Assembly (NCBI RefSeq): GCF_024204665.1
Contig: NZ_CP100355.1
Coordinates: 1,965,451-2,029,450 of the forward strand
Reading direction: 5' to 3'
Origin: Natronosalvus rutilus
GTDB lineage: Archaea; Halobacteriota; Halobacteria; Halobacteriales; Natrialbaceae
Length of the DNA stretch: 64,000 nucleotides
Shown here: positions 17,039 to 24,328 of the stretch, one piece after another
Position numbering within the stretch: position 1 is the stretch's first letter
Layout: each line of letters begins with the position of its first letter
Position numbers and translations under genes: made by a program
Notes under the pieces: model-generated
The model's input: the letters and a program-made list of their open reading frames with translations, nothing else
Databases searched by the model: none
What the model was told of the DNA's origin: nothing

Positions 17039-18626
17039 TCGACGATCGATCGCCGAGGGTGACGGACTCGAGGTCGCCGACACTGACAGATTTGAGGCCA
17101 CTGATACCGACGGCGGGTCGGTCGATGGGGCCGGCGGACTTGAGGTCACCGAGGCCGACGACGGAACAGTCGGCCGTGCAGACGACCGTGACTCGTCGAC
17201 GGAATCCACAGCGGCCAGCACCCGACCGTACGGAACCGGCCGCTCGAGCGAACGACTGCGTCGGGCGTTCGTCTCGGGGTCGGTCCCGGTGGCCGTCTAC
17301 GGACTCGGAAAGATGGGACTCCCCCTCGCCGCAGTGTTCGCCGAGACGACCGACAATGTCCTCGGCGTCGATATCGACCCCAACGTCGTGGCAACGATTC
17401 AGGCCGGAGACTGTCACGTCAAACGGGAACCCGGCCTGGACGAGCTGGTTGCCGAACGAGTGTCCGCCGGCGCGCTCGAGGCGACGACGAACCCCCGCGA
17501 GGCTGCGAGGCGATGCTCGGTTCACGTCGTCATCGTGCCGACGCCGATCACGGACGAGCGAGCGCCCGACCTCTCGATCCTCGACGCCGCGATCGAGGCG
17601 ATCGGCACCGGACTGGACCCGGGCGACCTGGTGCTCGTCGAGTGTACCGTTCCACCCCGGACGACCAGCGATCGGGTACTTCCGGCGCTCGAGGCGACGT
17701 CGGGACTCTCCCGTGGGTCGTTCGGCGTGGCCTTTTGCCCCGAACGGACGTCCTCGGGACGGGCCCTCGAGGACATCCGCGGTGCGTACCCGAAGGTCGT
17801 CGGAGGCGTCGACGCGGAGAGCACCGCGGCCGCGCGAGCGATCTACGAAACCATCAACGACGAGGGCGTGATTACGGTCTCCGACGCGACCACCGCCGAG
17901 TGCGTCAAGGTCTTCGAGGGACTGTACCGCGACGTCAACATTGCGCTCGCGAACGAACTCGCGACGTTCACCGACGAGTTTGGAATCGACGTCCGCGAGG
18001 CAATCGACGTCGCGAACACCCAGCCCTACTGTGACATCCACGAACCGGGACCCGGTGTCGGTGGCCACTGCATCCCGTTCTACCCGTACTTCGTGATCGC
18101 TCCGTTCGAGACCGACGCCCCGTTGCTCGAGACCGCTCGAGCGGTCAACGACTCGATGCCGGCGTTCACGGTCGCAAAACTGCGCGACGGCCTCGAGGCC
18201 GAGGGGACGGCGCTGTCGGACGCGACGGTACTGGTGCTCGGACTCACCTATCGACCTGGTGTCGAAGAGATCAGGGCCTCGCCGTCGATCGACATCGCCG
18301 CCGAACTCGCTTCGGCCGGCGCGACGGTCTACGGCGTCGATCCGATGCTCGAGTCGGACGACCTCGAAGCGTTCGATCTCGAGGCGATTTCGCTCGAGGC
18401 GGCGTGTGACCTCCCGATCGACGGCGTGATTCTCGTCACACCGCACGAGGAGTTCGACGAGATTCGGTGGGCTGACCTGGGAACGGACCGTGAAGACGAA
18501 CCCAGTGCTCATAGAGACCACCGTCCGGTCGTCGTCGACGGTCGCGGAACCGTCGCTGGCCCGATCGGTTCGCGGGTATACGAAATCGGTGGCGGGGTTC
18601 GCGAAGAGCAGGGGTGGGATTCGTGA
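17031..18626 (+). CDS. UDP-sugar 6-dehydrogenase (WecC/WbpA group), long N-terminal extension
   Basis: The product has 531 residues. The first ~85 are low-complexity, rich in Asp, Gly and Thr, with loose repeats (GLEVADTD, GLEVTEAD). The catalytic part starts near PVAVYGLGKMGLPLA and has VIVPTPITDERAPDLS, CPERTSSGRALEDI, and the active-site cysteine at about 347 in GPGVGGHCIPFYPYF. The usual IPVDP after the Cys is IPFYP here. The family oxidises UDP-HexNAc to the uronic acid with NAD. The extension is unusual; a later start is not supported by an obvious ATG. It overlaps both neighbours, showing translational coupling. Confidence 0.88.
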   Translation: MTDRRSIAEGDGLEVADTDRFEATDTDGGSVDGAGGLEVTEADDGTVGRADDRDSSTESTAASTRPYGTGRSSERLRRAFVSGSVPVAVYGLGKMGLPLAAVFAETTDNVLGVDIDPNVVATIQAGDCHVKREPGLDELVAERVSAGALEATTNPREAARRCSVHVVIVPTPITDERAPDLSILDAAIEAIGTGLDPGDLVLVECTVPPRTTSDRVLPALEATSGLSRGSFGVAFCPERTSSGRALEDIRGAYPKVVGGVDAESTAAARAIYETINDEGVITVSDATTAECVKVFEGLYRDVNIALANELATFTDEFGIDVREAIDVANTQPYCDIHEPGPGVGGHCIPFYPYFVIAPFETDAPLLETARAVNDSMPAFTVAKLRDGLEAEGTALSDATVLVLGLTYRPGVEEIRASPSIDIAAELASAGATVYGVDPMLESDDLEAFDLEAISLEAACDLPIDGVILVTPHEEFDEIRWADLGTDREDEPSAHRDHRPVVVDGRGTVAGPIGSRVYEIGGGVREEQGWDS

Positions 18627-19939
18627 GCAATACCGCGAACGCGAGCACTGCTTTCACTCCATCTGCCAACCGGATCTGCGTCGTCGGACTCGGCTACGTC
18701 GGACTCCCGCTCGCGTGCGAGTTCGACAGCGTCGGCTACGACGTCCGCGGCTACGACGTCGATACGGACAAAATTCGAACGCTCGAGCGTGGAATCGATC
18801 CGACGGGCGACGTCAGCGATCGATCGATCGCCGAGAGCTCGATACAGTTTACGACCGACCCGAGCGTGATATCGACGGCCGACTACGTCGTCGTCGCGGT
18901 GCCGACCCCGGTCGACGAACTCGAGAAGCCTGACCTCAGCCTGGTCGAACGGGCAGGGGAGACGGTCGGCGAACACCTCACCGAGGGGACGACCGTCGTC
19001 CTCGAGTCGACGGTGTATCCGGGGGCGACTCGCGAGATCTTCGTTCCGGCACTCGAGCGGGGCTCGAGTATGACGGCGGGCGAGGAATTCGGGGTCGGCT
19101 ATTCGCCCGAACGAATCGTCCCGGGTGACGACGACCACGGTCTGCGCCACGTCGTCAAGATCGTGAGCGGATTGACTGAAGGGTCGCGGGCGAATCTCGT
19201 CGACCTCTACGGATCGATCGTCAACGCGGGCGTCCACGAGGCGCCGACGATCGAAACCGCCGAAGCCGCGAAGTGCGTCGAGAATACGCAGCGCGACGTT
19301 AACATCGCGCTGGTGAACGAACTCGCGGTGGCGTGTACGCACCTTGGGATCGACACACAGGCCGTGCTCGACGCGGCGAAGACGAAGTGGAACTTTCACG
19401 ACTACCGACCCGGCCTCGTCGGCGGCCACTGTATTCCGGTCGATCCGTTCTACCTCGTCTACGAGAGCGAACGAAACGGGTTCAAGCTCGAACTCGTTCA
19501 AACCGCGCGCGAGATCAACGACTACGTTCCAACCCACGTCGGAGAGATGACTGTAAAGACCCTGAACGACGCCGAGAACGTACTCAAGCACAGTACCGTC
19601 TTGATCCTCGGATTGACCTACAAGCCGAACGTGGCGGACCTCAGGTCGTCGATCGGCGGTGTGATCGACTATCTCCGCGAGTACGGCATCTCGGTCGTCG
19701 GGTACGACCCGTACGCGGCCGACGCCGAGATCCGAGAGCGCTTCGGTATCGACGTCGTTCCCGAACCGTCCGGGGATGGGATCGATGCCGTCGTGATCGG
19801 AACGCCCCACGACGCCTTCGACGAACTCGATGTCGGAGGGCTACTCGCCGAGATGAACGAGAATCCCGTCCTCGTCGACGTCGACGGGATGTTCGAGGAT
19901 CGGGTGGGCGAACACGATTGTCGCTACTGGAGGTTGTAA
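18623..19939 (+). CDS. second UDP-sugar 6-dehydrogenase (WbpA/WecC/Ugd group)
   Basis: The product has about 438 residues. The chosen GTG at 18623 overlaps the upstream stop as GTGA; an in-frame GTG at 18614 is also possible. Rossmann loop: RICVVGLGYVGLPLACEFD. Others: VAVPTPVDELEKPDLS, SPERIVPGDDDHGLRHVVKI, AAKCVENTQRDVNIALVNEL, and the catalytic Cys at about 270 in GLVGGHCIPVDPFYLVY. This copy keeps the standard IPVDP. With UDP-GlcNAc or UDP-ManNAc as substrate it would give the N-acetylated uronic acid. It is a tandem paralogue of the previous gene, but the two are clearly diverged. Confidence 0.88.
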   Translation: MSNTANASTAFTPSANRICVVGLGYVGLPLACEFDSVGYDVRGYDVDTDKIRTLERGIDPTGDVSDRSIAESSIQFTTDPSVISTADYVVVAVPTPVDELEKPDLSLVERAGETVGEHLTEGTTVVLESTVYPGATREIFVPALERGSSMTAGEEFGVGYSPERIVPGDDDHGLRHVVKIVSGLTEGSRANLVDLYGSIVNAGVHEAPTIETAEAAKCVENTQRDVNIALVNELAVACTHLGIDTQAVLDAAKTKWNFHDYRPGLVGGHCIPVDPFYLVYESERNGFKLELVQTAREINDYVPTHVGEMTVKTLNDAENVLKHSTVLILGLTYKPNVADLRSSIGGVIDYLREYGISVVGYDPYAADAEIRERFGIDVVPEPSGDGIDAVVIGTPHDAFDELDVGGLLAEMNENPVLVDVDGMFEDRVGEHDCRYWRL

Positions 19940-21012
19940 TGTACCGGGATCACTCCGTCGCCGCCGTCGTTCCGGCGTACAACGAGGAACGATTCATCGG
20001 CGACGTCGTCAGAGAGATGCCTCCGTTCGTCGACCGACTGTACGTCGTGAACGACTGTTCCACGGACAGTACGTGGGAGGCAATTCTCGAGGCGGCGCAG
20101 ACGGACGCACGCCGCCGGATCGATCGGGAGGGGGCGGTTGCGGACCGGGTCGAACGAATTCGACCCGACGGTGGAGAGAACCCCGCGCTTGCAGCGAGAG
20201 CAACCGTTCACGAGCCGATCGGTCGCGTCGTACCGATCGATCACCGTGAGAATCGCGGTGCCGGCGGCGCGATCAAGACCGGCTATCTGGCGGCGCGGGC
20301 CGGACGACTCGACATCGTCGTCACCGTCGACGGCGACGGTCAGATGGATCTCGACGCGATGCCGAAGCTCCTCGATCCGATCGTCGACGGAGTCGCGGAC
20401 TACGCGAAGGGGAATCGACTGCTCGCACCCGATCACCAGCGATCGATGCCGCGGTTCCGACTGTTCGGCAACGCACTTCTCTCGTTACTGACGAAAATCG
20501 CATCGGGATACTGGAAGCTGAGCGACCCCCAGAACGGTTACACCGCCATCTCGAGGGACGCACTGGAGGCGGTCGACCTCGAGTCGATGTACGAGTACTA
20601 CGGCTACTGCAACGACCTCCTCGTGAAGCTGAACGCCAGAAGTACCCGTGTCGCCGATGTTTCGATTCCCGCGGTCTACGGCGACGAGAAGTCGAGCATC
20701 GTCTACTCGACGTACGTCCGGAATGTCTCGGGAATGCTCCTTCGGAACTTCCTCTGGCGGCTCGAAACTCGGTACCTGCGGTTCGACTTCCACCCGGTCG
20801 TCCTATTCTACCTCTTCGGTGCTGGCGCGTCCGCGCTCGGATCACTCGGCGTGCTCTGGTCGTTCCTCTCCCGCGGCCGATCCGGAGAATCGCTGTTCGT
20901 TCGCGTCCTCGCGAGCACCCAGCTGTTTCTCGTCGGCTGGTTGTTCCTGCTGTTCGCGATGGTGTTCGACATGCAGGAAAACGAAGACCGTGAGGTGGTG
21001 ATTCACGAATGA
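19939..21012 (+). CDS. family 2 glycosyltransferase with C-terminal membrane helices (DPM1-like)
   Basis: This 357-residue protein has a GT-A domain: SVAAVVPAYNEERFIGDVV, YVVNDCSTDST, the DxD-type site in VTVDGDGQMDLDAMPKL, and LSDPQNGYTAISRDAL. Two hydrophobic helices at about 285-310 and 320-345 anchor it in the membrane. This layout is like dolichol-phosphate sugar synthases and the Agl glycosyltransferases of haloarchaeal N-glycosylation. It probably adds the first or second sugar to a lipid carrier on the cytosolic face. The ATG at 19939 overlaps the upstream stop (TAATG). Confidence 0.85.
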   Translation: MYRDHSVAAVVPAYNEERFIGDVVREMPPFVDRLYVVNDCSTDSTWEAILEAAQTDARRRIDREGAVADRVERIRPDGGENPALAARATVHEPIGRVVPIDHRENRGAGGAIKTGYLAARAGRLDIVVTVDGDGQMDLDAMPKLLDPIVDGVADYAKGNRLLAPDHQRSMPRFRLFGNALLSLLTKIASGYWKLSDPQNGYTAISRDALEAVDLESMYEYYGYCNDLLVKLNARSTRVADVSIPAVYGDEKSSIVYSTYVRNVSGMLLRNFLWRLETRYLRFDFHPVVLFYLFGAGASALGSLGVLWSFLSRGRSGESLFVRVLASTQLFLVGWLFLLFAMVFDMQENEDREVVIHE

Positions 21013-22100
21013 CGGCGACCGTCCTGTTCGACGTCGGCCATCCGGCACACGTTCACCTGTTCAAACACGCTATTCGAGAACTCGAGGATCTCGGCCACGA
21101 CACGCACGTGTTCTCCCGGGAAAAGGACCTCACGGTCACGCTCCTCGACCGGTACGGGATCGACCACACTCTGCTCTCACGGAAGCGATCGAGCGTGGCC
21201 GGACTGTTTCTCGAACTCCTCGAGCGCGAGATTCGAACCCTCCGGGCTATGCGGCGAGTCGATCCGGACGTAGTCGTCAGTTCACCGATGCCGCCGGCCG
21301 CCCACGCCGCACGAGTTACCGGGACGCCGATGATCGTCTTCGACGACAGCGAGGTCGCCACGTTGCAGGCACGGCTGACGCATCCGTTCGCGACCAAAAT
21401 CTGTACGCCGGTAAACTACGGTCGTGACCTCGGTGCGAAACAGGAGCGGTACGCGGGGTATCACGAACTCGCGTACCTCCATCCGAATCGGTTTGAACCA
21501 GATCCCGACCGACTCAGAGCCGTCGGCGTCGATCCGCACGAGCACTACTCGGTCTGTCGATTCGTCTCCTGGAGTGCCAACCACGACACCGGCAATCGCG
21601 GGTTCTCCCCCGAGGGAAAACGCGAACTGCTTTCGATCCTCTCCGAGGAGGGACGGACGTACGTCACCAGCGAGGATCCGCTTTCGCCGGAGTTCGAGCC
21701 CTATCGTCTCCCTGTCCCGCCGGAGTTGATTCACGATCTGCTCTACTACGCCGATCTCTACGTCGGCGACTCCCAGACGATGGCGACGGAGGCGGCCATC
21801 TTGGGGACGCCGGCGATCCGATCGAACTCGTTCGTCGGCGATGACGACATGAGCAACTTCGTGGAACTCGAGTCCACGTACGGCCTCCTCTCCTCTCTAT
21901 CCGACGAACGGGAGACGCTGGCGCTCGCTCGCGACCTCTCGACCGATCCCGACGCCAAAGCGCGTTGGAGGCAAAAGCGACGGCGACTCCTCGACGACAA
22001 GATCGACGTCACTGCCTATCTCCTCGACACTATCCTCAAGACGGCGGGCGAACCGCGTCGGAAACCTGGGATCGATCTCGAGACGGAGGCTGGTCGATGA
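21009..22100 (+). CDS. DUF354 protein, UDP-GlcNAc 2-epimerase/GT-B-like
   Basis: This 363-residue protein begins ATVLFDVGHPAHVHLFKHAI and continues RELEDLGHDTHVFSREKDLT, the start of the DUF354 family. Its GT-B-like fold is related to UDP-GlcNAc 2-epimerases and MurG. ELIHDLLYYADLYVGDSQTM and AAILGTPAIRSNSF match the nucleotide-sugar-binding C-terminal half. DUF354 genes are commonly found in archaeal surface-sugar clusters; a transferase or epimerase role is likely but unproven. It overlaps both neighbours by 4 nt (ATGA). Confidence 0.85.
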   Translation: MTATVLFDVGHPAHVHLFKHAIRELEDLGHDTHVFSREKDLTVTLLDRYGIDHTLLSRKRSSVAGLFLELLEREIRTLRAMRRVDPDVVVSSPMPPAAHAARVTGTPMIVFDDSEVATLQARLTHPFATKICTPVNYGRDLGAKQERYAGYHELAYLHPNRFEPDPDRLRAVGVDPHEHYSVCRFVSWSANHDTGNRGFSPEGKRELLSILSEEGRTYVTSEDPLSPEFEPYRLPVPPELIHDLLYYADLYVGDSQTMATEAAILGTPAIRSNSFVGDDDMSNFVELESTYGLLSSLSDERETLALARDLSTDPDAKARWRQKRRRLLDDKIDVTAYLLDTILKTAGEPRRKPGIDLETEAGR

Positions 22101-23161
22101 AGGTACTCACCGTCGTCGGTGCTCGTCCACAGTTCGTGAAGGCGTCGGCCGTTTCGCGTGCGCTGAACGCGGCCGGCCACAACGAGCAACTCGTTCACAC
22201 CGGTCAACACTACGACGCGGAACTCTCGGACGTCTTCTTCAAGGAACTCGAGATTCCCGACCCCGCCTTCGAACTGGGGGTCGGTTCGGCATCTCACGGC
22301 GCACAGACGGCGGCGATGATCGACGGCCTCGAACCAGTCGTTGCCGAGGTCGAACCGGACGTAATCGTCCTCTATGGTGACACGAACTCGACGCTCGCCG
22401 GAGCGATCGTCGGTTCGAAGGTCGATGCGACGGTCGCTCACGTCGAGGCCGGTCTGCGGAGTTTCACCGATATGCCCGAGGAAGTGAACCGACGACTGAC
22501 GGATCACGCGGCTGACCTGCTGTTCGCGCCGACGGCGGGAGCGGTTACGAACCTCGCCGCCGAAGGCCTCGAAGAGGGCGTCTACCGGAGCGGCGACGTT
22601 ATGTACGACGTGCTCTTGCGGGTCGTCGACCGCTCTACTGGGTGGTCGAAAATCCTCGAGCGACTCGAGGTGACGCCTGGAAACTACGTCCTGGCGACCG
22701 TCCACCGCGAGCGAAACACGGACGATCCGTCCCGACTGCGATCGATCGTCGACGCTCTCTCGACGTCGTCGCTGCCGGTCGTATTCCCGGCACACCCCCG
22801 AACGATCGACCGACTCGAGCGCAACGATCTCCTCGAGCGAGCGAGACGCGAACTGCACCTCACCGAGCCGGTTGGATACCTCGATTTCGTCCAGTTACTC
22901 GACGCCGCCGACCGCGTCGTGACCGACTCGGGCGGCGTCCAGAAGGAAGCGTTCTTCCTCGATACCCCCTGTGTCACGCTCCGGGAGGAGACCGAGTGGG
23001 CCGAGACGCTCGAGTGTGGCTGGAACGAACTCGTCGGCACGGATCGACGAGCGATCGAACGTGCCCTGGAACGGGAACGCTCCCTCGAGGACAAGCCCTC
23101 GCCGTACGGCGACGGGCGAGCGGCCGAATCCATCGTCGAGGTGCTCGAGCGTGCTCGATGA
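22097..23161 (+). CDS. wecB: UDP-N-acetylglucosamine 2-epimerase, non-hydrolysing
   Basis: This is a 354-residue WecB/WbpI-type epimerase. Seen: MKVLTVVGARPQFVKASAV, HTGQHYDAELSDVFF, VLYGDTNSTLAGAIV, HVEAGLRSFTDMPEEVNRRL, ATVHRERNTDD and VTDSGGVQKEAFFLD. These are the standard motifs, with the catalytic Asp, Glu and His residues in place. It interconverts UDP-GlcNAc and UDP-ManNAc (or the 2,3-diacetamido uronic forms in Wbp pathways). The ATG at 22097 overlaps the DUF354 stop as ATGA. A GTG-started gene overlaps its 3' end. Confidence 0.92.
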   Translation: MKVLTVVGARPQFVKASAVSRALNAAGHNEQLVHTGQHYDAELSDVFFKELEIPDPAFELGVGSASHGAQTAAMIDGLEPVVAEVEPDVIVLYGDTNSTLAGAIVGSKVDATVAHVEAGLRSFTDMPEEVNRRLTDHAADLLFAPTAGAVTNLAAEGLEEGVYRSGDVMYDVLLRVVDRSTGWSKILERLEVTPGNYVLATVHRERNTDDPSRLRSIVDALSTSSLPVVFPAHPRTIDRLERNDLLERARRELHLTEPVGYLDFVQLLDAADRVVTDSGGVQKEAFFLDTPCVTLREETEWAETLECGWNELVGTDRRAIERALERERSLEDKPSPYGDGRAAESIVEVLERAR

Positions 23162-24050
23162 CCACGCGTTCGCGGTCTGTCTCACCCACGACGTCGACCG
23201 TCCGTACAAAACGTACCAGGCGCCGTACTACGCTCTCGTGAACCGCGACCTGTCGCAACTGCGGTCGCTGTTCTCGAGGGAGCGACCGTACTGGCAGTTT
23301 GAGGAGATAATGGCTCTCGAGGACGACCTCGGCGTCAGGTCGACGTTCTTCTTTCTGAACGAGCAGAGCCTGTTCCGCGACAAATCGCCGCGAGAGTGGC
23401 TGCGGCCGGCCAACTGGAAACTCTTCGTGGGCCGATACGAGATTACGGATCCGGCGATCGTCGACGTAATTCGCGAGCTCGATGCCGGCGGGTGGGAAGT
23501 CGGATTGCACGGTTCTTACGAGTCTCCTGACGATCCGGTTCGGTTGAGAGAGGAGAAGTCGCAGTTGGAACGAGTCCTGGGTCACGAAATCACCGGTGGG
23601 AGGCAGCACTATCTCCGACTGGCCCGGCCGGATACGTGGGAGATTCACCGAGAACTCGGGTTACGGTACGACGCCAGTCTCGGTTCGACAGACGAGGTCG
23701 GCTTTCGCCACGGGTACGGTCTTTTGCGCCCCTTCGACGACGAGTTCGCGGTCTTCCCGCTCACCGCGATGGAAGTCGCGCTTCTGGGGCCGGAAACGGA
23801 CCTCGAGTCGGCCCGGGAACGAGGCTACGACCTGTTCCGTGAGGCCGAGCGAAACGACGCCGTCGCCACGTTGCTATGGCACCCGAGATTTTTCAACGAG
23901 GACGAATTCAGTGGGTATCGCCAGTTGTACGTCGACCTCGTCGAGTACGCCCAGGAGCGCAACGCCTGGGTCGGCTCCTGTGCGGAGTTTCTCCGGCGCG
24001 TCGACGGATCGAGAGAATTGGAGCGAAAGCCAGTTCGAGAGCGCCCGTAG
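23151..24050 (+). CDS. polysaccharide deacetylase-like (NodB-fold) protein
   Basis: The 299-residue product starts at GTG 23151, which overlaps the wecB stop by 11 nt. The start gives VLDDHAFAVCLTHDVDRPYK, where the THDVD motif is the metal-binding Asp pair of the CE4/NodB fold. LGVRSTFFFLNEQ, GWEVGLHGSYESPDDP (His and downstream glycan loop) and GGRQHYLRLARPDTW follow as family-like blocks. Similar proteins occur in haloarchaeal EPS clusters. Activity on an N-acetylated sugar is likely but the substrate is unknown. It is the last gene of the overlapping run that begins at 15434. Confidence 0.8.
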   Translation: MLDDHAFAVCLTHDVDRPYKTYQAPYYALVNRDLSQLRSLFSRERPYWQFEEIMALEDDLGVRSTFFFLNEQSLFRDKSPREWLRPANWKLFVGRYEITDPAIVDVIRELDAGGWEVGLHGSYESPDDPVRLREEKSQLERVLGHEITGGRQHYLRLARPDTWEIHRELGLRYDASLGSTDEVGFRHGYGLLRPFDDEFAVFPLTAMEVALLGPETDLESARERGYDLFREAERNDAVATLLWHPRFFNEDEFSGYRQLYVDLVEYAQERNAWVGSCAEFLRRVDGSRELERKPVRERP

Positions 24051-24057
24051 CCTCCAG

Positions 24058-24213
24058 ATGCGGCGTACTAATGACATTCAAATATACCACAAGGCCGTCG
24101 ATCTGATCGGGTTCTACGTGAACGCTCTGATCCGTACGGTCCCGGATGCGGTGGCATTCGCCAATCTCGAGGGAACGGTATACGCCCACTATGAGATGAT
24201 CGACTATTCTTGA
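24058..24213 (+). CDS. possible small ORF or remnant, 51 residues
   Basis: An ORF opens at ATG 24058, 8 nt after the deacetylase-like stop, and ends TGA at 24211-24213. The predicted product contains AVDLIGFYVNALIRTVPDAV. Third-position GC is moderately high in the middle, as in real genes here, but no family is recognised and no ribosome-binding site is evident. It may be a small operon member or a fragment of a lost gene. Confidence 0.3.
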   Translation: MRRTNDIQIYHKAVDLIGFYVNALIRTVPDAVAFANLEGTVYAHYEMIDYS

Positions 24214-24216
24214 ACC

Positions 24217-24239
24217 TGCGGTTACTGTTGGTGACCGCA
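24217..24239. terminator. hairpin between convergent genes, possible terminator
   Basis: TGCGGTTAC, a TGTTG loop and GTGACCGCA form a 9-bp stem with one G-T wobble. It lies between the plus-strand sugar operon and the minus-strand PL14-like gene. On the plus strand it is followed by an A-rich run rather than a T-run, so if it is a terminator it is not the classical form. Confidence 0.35.
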
Positions 24240-24328
24240 AAAATCGTTAAATCGCTATCAACCCACGATGAGCCGTTCTGACCGGTATCGGCCGTGGCCC
24301 GACCGAATTCGATGTCCTGAAGCGCCGC

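Noticed and set aside
16716-18521. 601-residue frame opposite the first UDP-sugar dehydrogenase
   Set aside because: Arg/Val/Asp-rich shadow of the coding strand; no motif.
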